NCBI GenBank assembly: GCA_029858755.1
Contig: JAOUEK010000161.1
Span: 1 to 5,537, forward strand
DNA: 5,537 bases
From: Thermoleophilia bacterium
GTDB taxonomy: Bacteria; Actinomycetota; Thermoleophilia; Gaiellales; Gaiellaceae
Direction of reading: 5' to 3'
The notes under the pieces are model-generated. The model searched no databases and was not told the origin of the DNA. It saw only the letters and a program-made list of their open reading frames with translations. The first letter of the stretch is position 1; each line of letters opens with the position of its first letter. Of this stretch, positions 1 to 5,537 are shown one piece after another. The translations under genes were made by a program, and so were the position numbers.

Positions 1-1
1 C

Positions 2-712
2 GGCATCGAGTACCCCTCCGGCTCACCGGAGGCGGCGAGCGTGATCTCGATGCTGAACGGGCTGCAGGCGAAGCAGATCCGTCCCACCTCGGGCATCTCG
101 GTGAAGCCGATCAGCCCCGAGGCCTCGGAGCGCATCATCCGCTTCGCCTTCGAGTACGCCCGGGAGCACGGGCGCAAGCGCGTCTCGTGCATCACCAAGG
201 CCAACATCATGAAGTTCACCGACGGGCTCTTCCTCTCCGTGTTCCGCGAGGTCGCGAAGGACTACCCGGAGGTGGAGCCGTGGGAGAACCTCGTCGACGC
301 GCTGTGCATGGGGCTCGTGCAGCGTCCCGAGGAGTTCGACGTCCTCGTGCTCCCGAACCTGTACGGGGACATCATCAGCGACCTCACCGCCGGTCTCGTC
401 GGCGGGCTCGGGGTCGCTCCAGGCGCGAACATCGGCACCGAGGCGGCCGTGTTCGAGGCGACGCACGGCTCGGCACCGAAGTACAAGGGCCTGAACAGGG
501 TCAATCCGACCGCGATGATCCTGTCCGGCAAGCTCATGCTCGACCACATCGGCGAGCGCGACGCGGCGACGCGGGTCGAGGCCGCCGTCGCAGCGGTGAT
601 CGCCGAGGGCACGGACGTCACGTACGACTTGAAGCCGTCTCGTGACGACCCGAGCGCGGTCGGGACGGCCGAGTACGCGGACGCGATCATCGCGAAGCTC
701 GCCGCCGGGTGA
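2..712 (+). CDS. icd: Isocitrate dehydrogenase, C-terminal part (5' end outside window)
   Basis: This enzyme oxidatively decarboxylates isocitrate to 2-oxoglutarate in the TCA cycle. The reading frame is open from base 2, so the start codon lies before the window; the internal GTG at 41 and ATG at 50 are not the true start. About 236 residues remain, including the large-domain signatures: GIEY at the very start, ITKANIMK with the catalytic Lys (codon 197-199), and NLYGDIISD with the metal-binding Asp residues (368-370 and 380-382). The adenosine-binding loop [16 protein letters not shown] follows at 461-508. In that loop the residues matching E. coli Icd Lys344, Tyr345 and Val351 are Lys, Tyr and Val, and the Tyr391 equivalent is at 623-625; this pattern favours NADP. 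The Arg395 position appears to be Pro. Isopropylmalate dehydrogenase is a related alternative, but the match to isocitrate dehydrogenases is better. It ends 29 bases before the malate dehydrogenase start. Confidence 0.92.
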   Translation, partial: GIEYPSGSPEAASVISMLNGLQAKQIRPTSGISVKPISPEASERIIRFAFEYAREHGRKRVSCITKANIMKFTDGLFLSVFREVAKDYPEVEPWENLVDALCMGLVQRPEEFDVLVLPNLYGDIISDLTAGLVGGLGVAPGANIGTEAAVFEATHGSAPKYKGLNRVNPTAMILSGKLMLDHIGERDAATRVEAAVAAVIAEGTDVTYDLKPSRDDPSAVGTAEYADAIIAKLAAG

Positions 713-729
713 CCGGCGCGCGCGAGACG

Positions 730-736
730 AAAGGAA
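730..736 (+). promoter_or_regulatory. Ribosome binding site of malate dehydrogenase
   Basis: AAAGGAA lies 5 bases before the ATG at 742. It decides the start: the longer frame opening with GTG at 709 overlaps the isocitrate dehydrogenase stop codon, has no comparable site, and would add 11 residues ahead of the Rossmann fold. Confidence 0.75.
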
Positions 737-741
737 CGGTC

Positions 742-1674
742 ATGAACGGCAGGAAGAAGGTCACCGTCGTCGGGGCGGGGAACGTCGGCGCGACGTGCGC
801 GTTCTCGCTCGCACGAGCGGACTACGCGGACGTCGTGCTCGTCGACATCATCCCCAACTTCCCGCAGGGGAAGGCGCTCGACATGAACCAGGCCGGCTCG
901 ATCCTCGGCTTCGAGCCGAACGTCGTCGGCGCGAACGGCTACGAGGAGACCGCCGGGTCGGACGTCGTCGTGATCACCGCCGGGAAGCCACGCTCGCCCG
1001 GCATGAGCCGTGACGACCTCGTCACGACCAACGAGGCGATCGTCGGCTCGGTGACGAAGGAGATCGTCAAGCGCTCGCCGCGGGCGGTGCTCGTGGTCGT
1101 CTCCAACCCGCTGGACGCGATGTGCCACGTCGCGAAGGCCGTCTCCCGCTTCCCCAAGGAGCGAGTCGTGGGGATGGCCGGGATCCTCGACACCGCGCGC
1201 TTCGCCGCGTTCATCGCGTGGGAGACCGGCATGTCCGTGCGCGACGTGCAGGCGCTCGTGCTCGGCGGTCACGGCGACCAGATGGTGCCGATCGTTTCGG
1301 CGACGACCGTCGGCGGCGTGCCGCTGGCGCAGCTGACCACCAAGCGTGCGATCGCGCGGATGGTGGAGCGGACGCGCAAGGGCGGCGGGGAGATCGTCAA
1401 CCTCCTGGGTACCTCGGCCTGGTACGCGCCGGGCGAGGCGGCGGCGCAGATGGTGGAGTCGATCTGCCTCGACCAGAAGCGGGTGCTCCCGTGCACGGCG
1501 CTGCTCGAGGGCGAGTACGGGATCAAGGGCCTGTACATGGGCGTCCCGGTGAAGCTCGGCGCCGCCGGCGTGGAGGAGATCGTCACGCTCAAGCTCGACG
1601 CGGAGGAGCGCAGGATGCTTCGGGAGTCGGCCGCCGCCGTGCGCGAGGTGGTCGGCGTCCTCAAGAAGAAGTAG
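742..1674 (+). CDS. mdh: Malate dehydrogenase (LDH-like type)
   Basis: This cytosolic enzyme interconverts malate and oxaloacetate with NAD. It has 310 residues, the usual length for LDH-like malate dehydrogenases. The N-terminal Rossmann fold shows GAGNVG at residues 11-16, with Asp35 at the end of the second beta strand, which favours NAD over NADP. The substrate loop reads [13 protein letters not shown]. Arg84 sits where lactate dehydrogenase has Gln102, and this is the residue that separates malate from lactate specificity. Arg90 is the mobile-loop arginine. Asp150 and Arg153 (in LDTARF) and His177 (in GGHGDQMVP) complete the catalytic set. The ATG is preferred over the upstream GTG because of its Shine-Dalgarno site. 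The short gap to the isocitrate dehydrogenase gene implies cotranscription. The product oxaloacetate feeds the citrate synthase encoded next. Confidence 0.96.
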   Translation: MNGRKKVTVVGAGNVGATCAFSLARADYADVVLVDIIPNFPQGKALDMNQAGSILGFEPNVVGANGYEETAGSDVVVITAGKPRSPGMSRDDLVTTNEAIVGSVTKEIVKRSPRAVLVVVSNPLDAMCHVAKAVSRFPKERVVGMAGILDTARFAAFIAWETGMSVRDVQALVLGGHGDQMVPIVSATTVGGVPLAQLTTKRAIARMVERTRKGGGEIVNLLGTSAWYAPGEAAAQMVESICLDQKRVLPCTALLEGEYGIKGLYMGVPVKLGAAGVEEIVTLKLDAEERRMLRESAAAVREVVGVLKKK

Positions 1675-1685
1675 CAGGCGGGAGG

Positions 1686-1712
1686 CGGCCGTCGCGGTAC
1701 CCGGGGCGGCCG
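1686..1712 (+). terminator. Weak GC hairpin after malate dehydrogenase
   Basis: Two copies of the self-complementary hexamer CGGCCG (1686-1691 and 1707-1712) can form a 6-bp stem around a 15-base loop, starting 12 bases after the stop codon. No T-run follows. It may be a weak or partial terminator, or chance in GC-rich DNA. The 114-base gap here holds no gene. Confidence 0.2.
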
Positions 1713-1727
1713 ACCCACGCACCGGAG

Positions 1728-1733
1728 TAGAGT
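1728..1733 (+). promoter_or_regulatory. Possible -10 element for citrate synthase
   Basis: TAGAGT fits the TANNNT actinobacterial -10 pattern and would start transcription near 1740, giving a leader of about 49 bases that contains the ribosome binding site. No convincing -35 box lies 16-18 bases upstream. It would allow citrate synthase to be expressed separately from the upstream pair. Confidence 0.25.
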
Positions 1734-1776
1734 CGGCTGGAGTCAACGGCCGGTGGCCGTCGCCGCCGGCTCGGGA

Positions 1777-1784
1777 AGAGGAGG
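1777..1784 (+). promoter_or_regulatory. Ribosome binding site of citrate synthase
   Basis: AGAGGAGG, a near-consensus Shine-Dalgarno sequence, ends 4 bases before the ATG at 1789. It supports this ATG over the in-frame GTG at 1753, which has no such site and would add 12 low-complexity residues. Confidence 0.8.
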
Positions 1785-1788
1785 CGCG

Positions 1789-3075
<1,287 letters not shown>

Positions 3076-3109
3076 CGCGATCACGAGGCCCGGGGGACGA
3101 CCGCCGTGA

Positions 3110-3122
3110 ACCCGGCACGGGT
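3110..3122 (+). terminator. Small hairpin downstream of citrate synthase
   Basis: ACCCG-GCA-CGGGT forms a 5-bp GC-rich stem with a 3-base loop, 35 bases after the citrate synthase stop, followed by the pyrimidine stretch CTTCCCT. It lies where a terminator would be expected, but it is short and lacks a true T-run. Confidence 0.25.
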
Positions 3123-3209
3123 CTTCCCTGCACCCGGCGGAGAACGGCGACCGGTGCCTGACACGGTCGGGCGCCCTCGTCCTTTGCGAGCGCTGAACCC
3201 GCGCGCGAT

Positions 3210-3215
3210 TACGCT
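3210..3215 (+). promoter_or_regulatory. -10 element of a probable leaderless promoter
   Basis: TACGCT fits TANNNT, and its last base is 6 bases before the ATG at 3222. If it occupies -12 to -7, transcription starts on the A of the ATG, giving a leaderless mRNA. No Shine-Dalgarno sequence precedes this ATG, which agrees. A -35-like TTGCGA at 3184-3189 is 20 bases upstream, longer than ideal. The same arrangement occurs before the gene at 5375. Confidence 0.55.
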
Positions 3216-3221
3216 TCGCGC

Positions 3222-3965
3222 ATGGACACCGGGCTCCACGGTCGGGTTGCCGTCGTCTGCGGCGCGTCGTCGGGCATCGGCCTCGCGATCAGCGGGGCCC
3301 TGGCCGCCGAAGGGGCGAACGTCGCCATGTTCGCCCGCCGTGACGAGCAGCTGGAGCACGAGGCAAGGAGGATCGGCGGGCTCGCGGTGCCGGGAGACCT
3401 CACGGACGCCTCCGATCTCGAAGCCCTCGTGCGGCGGACGGTGGACGCATACGGCGGCATCGACGTGCTGGTGCTCAACGGCGGCGGACCGCCGCCGGGC
3501 CCGGCCGTCGGTCTCACGGCAGAGGCGGTCGAGGCCGCGGTGGGGCTGCTGCTCGTGCCACACGTGCGGCTCGTCGAGCTGTGCCTCGAGCACCTGCGAA
3601 GCAGCGGCCGCGGTCGCATCCTGGCCGTCGAGTCCTCGAGCGTCCGCGAGCCGCTCCCGAACCTGGCCCTGTCGAACGCCATCCGGCCGGGCGTCGTCGG
3701 CTGGCTGAAGACACTGGCGCGCGAGCTGGGCCCCGACGGCGTCACCGTGAACGTGATCGCACCCGGCCGCATCGACACCGCCCGCTTCCGCGAGGTCTAC
3801 CCCGACGGCCTCGGCGCCGCCGGGCTCGCGGCTATCGCGCTCGGGCGCATCGGCACGCCCGAAGAGATCGCGTCCGTCGCCTGCTTCCTCGCCTCGGACG
3901 CGGCCACGTACGTGACCGGCGCCGTCGTGCCCGTCGACGGGGGCCTCACCCGCGGTCTCGTCTGA
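3222..3965 (+). CDS. Short-chain dehydrogenase/reductase with atypical SxxxR active site
   Basis: This 247-residue Rossmann-fold oxidoreductase of the classical-length SDR group uses NAD(P)H; its substrate cannot be read from sequence. It shows the cofactor glycine motif GASSGIG at residues 14-20, an LNGGGPPPG segment at 85-93 in place of NNAG, and VNVIAPGRIDTARF with the PG motif. The C-terminal GRIGTPEEIASVACFLASD and VTGAVVPVDGG blocks are typical of the family. The usual YxxxK is absent: the aligned segment is LALSNAIRPGVVG, with Ser151 and Arg155 at the Tyr and Lys positions. Ser138-140 could supply the catalytic Ser. Because the surrounding LSNxxR and GGPPPG look well formed, this is probably a divergent SDR subgroup rather than a decayed gene. 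It might be a FabG-like reductase or a non-catalytic member. The YlbL-like protease gene follows 10 bases later. Confidence 0.9.
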   Translation: MDTGLHGRVAVVCGASSGIGLAISGALAAEGANVAMFARRDEQLEHEARRIGGLAVPGDLTDASDLEALVRRTVDAYGGIDVLVLNGGGPPPGPAVGLTAEAVEAAVGLLLVPHVRLVELCLEHLRSSGRGRILAVESSSVREPLPNLALSNAIRPGVVGWLKTLARELGPDGVTVNVIAPGRIDTARFREVYPDGLGAAGLAAIALGRIGTPEEIASVACFLASDAATYVTGAVVPVDGGLTRGLV

Positions 3966-3975
3966 CGGGCGCGTC

Positions 3976-4977
3976 ATGACCGTGCGTCGACTCCTCGGCT
4001 TCGCCGCCGCGGCCGCGGCCCTCGCGGTGGCCGCGCTCGTCTTCGTGCCGACGGGCTACTACCTGTTCGTGCCGAACACCGCCAAGCCGCTCCAGGGCCT
4101 CGTGCAGGTCGAGGGGGAGAAGCCGCAGGACGACGAGGGCGGCATCTACTACGTCGACGTCACGGTGCGCCCGGCGAACTGGTTCGAGCGCTTGCTGGCG
4201 TTCGTCCGGCCGAACGGCGCGAGCATCGTCCCCGAGGCGGAGCTCGTGCCGCCGGGCTCGACACGGAGCATCGAGCGGCGGGCGTCGCTCGACGCGATGG
4301 CCCGGTCCGAGGAGGTCGCGGCGGCCGTCGCCCTGGAGCAGGCGGGGTACGACGTCACCGCCGAGCCACGCGGCACGATCGTCGAGGCGGTCGCCGCCGA
4401 CGTGCCGGCGGTGCGCGTCCTCCGATCCGGGGACGTGATCGTGGAGGCCGGCGGCAAGCCCGTCCGGACGCCTGTCGACCTGCGTGAGGCCGTGGCGGCC
4501 GTCGATCCGGGGCAGTCGGTCGCGCTACGCGTCCGACGAGAGGGGAAGGCGCTCGATCTGACGGTGCCCACGATCGACAGCCCGTCCGATCCGGGCCGGC
4601 CGATGATCGGGATCCGCATCGCGCAGGCCGCCGAGATCGACCTGCCGCTCGACGTGAAGATCGACCTCGGTGACGTCGGCGGCCCATCCGCCGGCCTGCC
4701 CTTCGCGCTCGACATCCTCCAGTCGCTCGGCACCGACATCGACCGCGGGCACACCGTGGTGGCCACCGGAGAGATCGAGCTCGACGGCACGGTGGGCTCG
4801 ATCGGCGGGGTGAAGCAGAAGGTGTTCGGCGCGAAGGCCGCGGGCGCCGACGTGATGCTGGTGCCGGCTGGGGATAACGCGGCCGAGGCGCGCCGATATG
4901 CAGGGAACCTTCGCGTGATCGCGGTGGAAACCTTTCAACAGGCGTTGCGAAAGCTGGCAACGCTCCGGCGAAAATAG
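3976..4977 (+). CDS. YlbL-family membrane-anchored PDZ and Lon-type (S16) protease
   Basis: This 333-residue protein has an N-terminal hydrophobic segment (about residues 5-31, an Ala/Leu/Val run ending GYYLFVP). It is best read as a signal anchor that places the rest outside the membrane. The following VPNTAKPLQGLVQVEG block is typical of the family. A PDZ domain spans roughly 126-200, including LRSGDVIVEAGGKPV. A Lon-type proteolytic domain spans about 210-330. The catalytic dyad is visible: Ser238 in GGPSAG and Lys282 in IGGVKQK, 17 residues after the Gly of TGEIELDG, as in Lon. There is no AAA+ ATPase domain, so it does not use ATP like Lon. Known relatives are B. subtilis YlbL and streptococcal SepM, which process secreted or membrane-linked substrates. 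The natural target here is unknown. No clear Shine-Dalgarno site precedes the ATG; translation is probably coupled to the upstream SDR gene. Confidence 0.93.
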   Translation: MTVRRLLGFAAAAAALAVAALVFVPTGYYLFVPNTAKPLQGLVQVEGEKPQDDEGGIYYVDVTVRPANWFERLLAFVRPNGASIVPEAELVPPGSTRSIERRASLDAMARSEEVAAAVALEQAGYDVTAEPRGTIVEAVAADVPAVRVLRSGDVIVEAGGKPVRTPVDLREAVAAVDPGQSVALRVRREGKALDLTVPTIDSPSDPGRPMIGIRIAQAAEIDLPLDVKIDLGDVGGPSAGLPFALDILQSLGTDIDRGHTVVATGEIELDGTVGSIGGVKQKVFGAKAAGADVMLVPAGDNAAEARRYAGNLRVIAVETFQQALRKLATLRRK

Positions 4978-5028
4978 CCGTTTTCCAGGACTTTCGTCTT
5001 TCGGGACAACCCCCGCAAATTGCGCCCT
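4978..5028 (+). promoter_or_regulatory. AT-richer spacer with direct repeat and palindrome
   Basis: This spacer after the protease gene is noticeably less GC-rich than the rest of the window. It holds a short direct repeat (CTTTCG at 4991-4996 and 4998-5003) and an 11-base palindrome, CGCAA-A-TTGCG, at 5014-5024, directly before the hairpin at 5029. It could hold a promoter or operator for the mini-protein gene downstream, but I cannot identify clear -35 and -10 boxes. Confidence 0.3.
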
Positions 5029-5062
5029 TCCCGTTGCCGCCCCCCTTGCGGCGGCAACGGGA
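5029..5062 (+). terminator. Perfect 13-bp hairpin, terminator or leader element
   Basis: TCCCGTTGCCGCC (5029-5041) and GGCGGCAACGGGA (5050-5062) are exact inverted repeats around the 8-base loop CCCCTTGC. It begins 52 bases after the protease stop codon and ends 53 bases before the TTG of the mini-protein. No T-run follows on either strand, so it would be a U-less terminator as seen in some high-GC actinobacteria, or a structured leader. Termination of the SDR-protease transcript is the simplest reading. Confidence 0.6.
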
Positions 5063-5115
5063 CGGGCGGAGAATGCCCCGGTCAGCAGGACGTCCAGAGA
5101 AGAGCATCCGAGACC

Positions 5116-5307
5116 TTGAGCAAGACCACCAAAGCAAGCTGTAATGATTGCTACTTCCGTCGCGAAGGACTGTGCGCCCTCCCGGGCGATCGGCCGTGCC
5201 CGACGTTCCGGGCCGCGAGCGGGGCGCTCACGCCGCCCAAGCAGCCACAGCTGGTCGTCCGCGCTATCCCGCTCGTCGGGGCGCGCGTTCAGGCCGGAGC
5301 GCACTGA
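5116..5307 (+). CDS. Small Cys4 protein, putative metal-binding, function unknown
   Basis: This would be a 63-residue protein that I do not recognise by name. Four cysteines (9, 12, 20, 28) are arranged C-x2-C-x7-C-x7-C, in the order SCNDCYF, GLCALPG, RPCPTFR. This suggests a small zinc-binding or possibly iron-sulfur knuckle. The C-terminal half is Pro-, Val- and Ala-rich with no membrane segment. The frame is open further upstream, but that part would run through the hairpin and use two adjacent AGA codons, so the TTG at 5116 is the best start. The purine-rich GAGAAGAG at 5097-5104 is a weak, somewhat distant ribosome binding site. The first codons (AAA, GCA, TGT, AAT, GAT) are less GC-rich than elsewhere. 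A long hairpin lies on each side, so it may be a single-gene transcript. Existence is supported by the Cys pattern, not proven. Confidence 0.6.
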   Translation: MSKTTKASCNDCYFRREGLCALPGDRPCPTFRAASGALTPPKQPQLVVRAIPLVGARVQAGAH

Positions 5308-5308
5308 T

Positions 5309-5342
5309 GCCGTTTCGCGACGGCCGGCGGCCACGAAACGGC
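5309..5342 (+). terminator. 9-bp hairpin after the Cys4 gene
   Basis: GCCGTTTCG (5309-5317) and CGAAACGGC (5334-5342) are exact inverted repeats starting one base after the stop codon of the Cys4 gene. Inside the 16-base loop GGCC-GGC-GGCC (5322-5332) can form a further 4-bp stem. No T-run follows. It is placed to end the mini-protein transcript, but its right arm also overlaps the region where the next promoter's -35 would lie, so an operator role is possible. Confidence 0.5.
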
Positions 5343-5361
5343 GTGTGGTCGTCGCCTTCTC

Positions 5362-5367
5362 TACACT
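5362..5367 (+). promoter_or_regulatory. -10 element of a second probable leaderless promoter
   Basis: TACACT fits TANNNT and lies 7 bases before the ATG at 5375, so transcription would begin at 5374 or 5375. No Shine-Dalgarno sequence is present. The arrangement and the GCGC just before the ATG match the promoter at 3210. No clear -35 box is seen. Confidence 0.55.
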
Positions 5368-5374
5368 CCCGCGC

Positions 5375-5537
5375 ATGACCGAGCAGCAGCCGGGCACGGG
5401 CTCTGCGCAGCCGTCACCCGCTCCGGCGAGGCCCGCCTCCGCGCCCTCCGCGAAGGACGGAAACGTCCCGTGGGGGCTCGTCGCCCTGGGCGCGCTCGTC
5501 GTCTACGTCGTCCTCTTCGTGCTCTTCAACGACGACC
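5375..5537 (+). CDS. Single-pass membrane protein, N-terminal part (possibly LapA/DUF1049-like)
   Basis: The first 54 codons of a gene that continues beyond the window. Residues 1-30 are a polar, disordered-looking cytoplasmic tail rich in Pro, Ala and Ser. Residues 33-51 (WGLVALGALVVYVVLFVLF) form one clear transmembrane helix, followed by NDD. A short Pro/Ala tail, one helix and an Asn right after the helix resemble LapA-domain (DUF1049) proteins, small envelope proteins with a second helix further on; that part is not visible here, so the family call is tentative. The ATG is chosen from the -10 element just upstream and from the codon pattern; it is the first in-frame start after the hairpin. 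Confidence 0.65.
   Translation, partial: MTEQQPGTGSAQPSPAPARPASAPSAKDGNVPWGLVALGALVVYVVLFVLFNDD

Noticed and set aside
709..741. GTG at 709 as the malate dehydrogenase start
   Set aside because: It overlaps the upstream stop codon and lacks a ribosome binding site, while the ATG at 742 has AAAGGAA at good spacing and gives the usual N-terminus.
1753..1788. GTG at 1753 as the citrate synthase start
   Set aside because: The added residues are Gly/Ala-rich filler and would contain the strong Shine-Dalgarno sequence of the ATG at 1789.
3130..3157. GCACC/GGTGC inverted repeat in the citrate synthase-SDR spacer
   Set aside because: Only 5 bp with an 18-base loop and mismatched interior; expected by chance at this GC content.
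3106..3708. A 200-codon + strand frame overlapping the SDR gene
   Set aside because: It is a shifted-frame shadow of the SDR gene, with Arg/Ser-rich sequence and no motif.
5020..5115. N-terminal extension of the Cys4 protein from TTG at 5020
   Set aside because: The extension would be encoded by the hairpin itself, adds irregular Cys/Pro/Gly sequence and contains two adjacent AGA codons, which are rare here.
4525..5397. A 290-codon - strand frame across the protease 3' end and the Cys4 region
   Set aside because: No recognisable domain, runs opposite the conserved Lon-type domain, and spans both hairpins; the + strand genes explain the region better.

Overview
The window is 5.5 kb of uniformly high-GC DNA. 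Nearly all genes are on the + strand, with strong G/C bias at third codon positions. The protein styles (type II-like citrate synthase, LDH-type malate dehydrogenase, YlbL-type PDZ/Lon protease) and two apparently leaderless promoters suggest a high-GC actinobacterium. A deep lineage such as Thermoleophilia is my best guess, but this is inference because the window holds no rRNA or phylogenetic marker. I see no tRNA, rRNA, CRISPR array, insertion sequence or phage gene.

Left part (1-3075): three central-carbon genes in tandem. These are the 3' end of an isocitrate dehydrogenase, a complete malate dehydrogenase 29 bases downstream with its own Shine-Dalgarno site, and, after a 114-base gap, a complete citrate synthase. 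Malate dehydrogenase makes the oxaloacetate that citrate synthase condenses with acetyl-CoA, and isocitrate dehydrogenase acts two steps later, so this is a compact TCA-cycle locus. All catalytic residues I can check in the three enzymes are present.

Middle part (3076-4977): a 146-base spacer with a -10-like hexamer placed so that transcription would start at or next to the ATG. Then come a short-chain dehydrogenase/reductase with an atypical active site (Ser and Arg in place of the usual Tyr and Lys) and, 10 bases later, a membrane-anchored PDZ/Lon-type Ser-Lys protease of the YlbL family. These two are probably cotranscribed.

Right part (4978-5537): the least ordinary stretch. A relatively AT-rich segment with a short direct repeat and a palindrome leads into a perfect 13-bp hairpin. 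Next is a 63-residue Cys4 mini-protein, probably starting at TTG, then a second long hairpin. Last is a second leaderless-type promoter and the start of a small single-pass membrane protein that runs off the window. The mini-protein between two U-less hairpins is the best candidate for something under-described. The rest is conventional housekeeping content.
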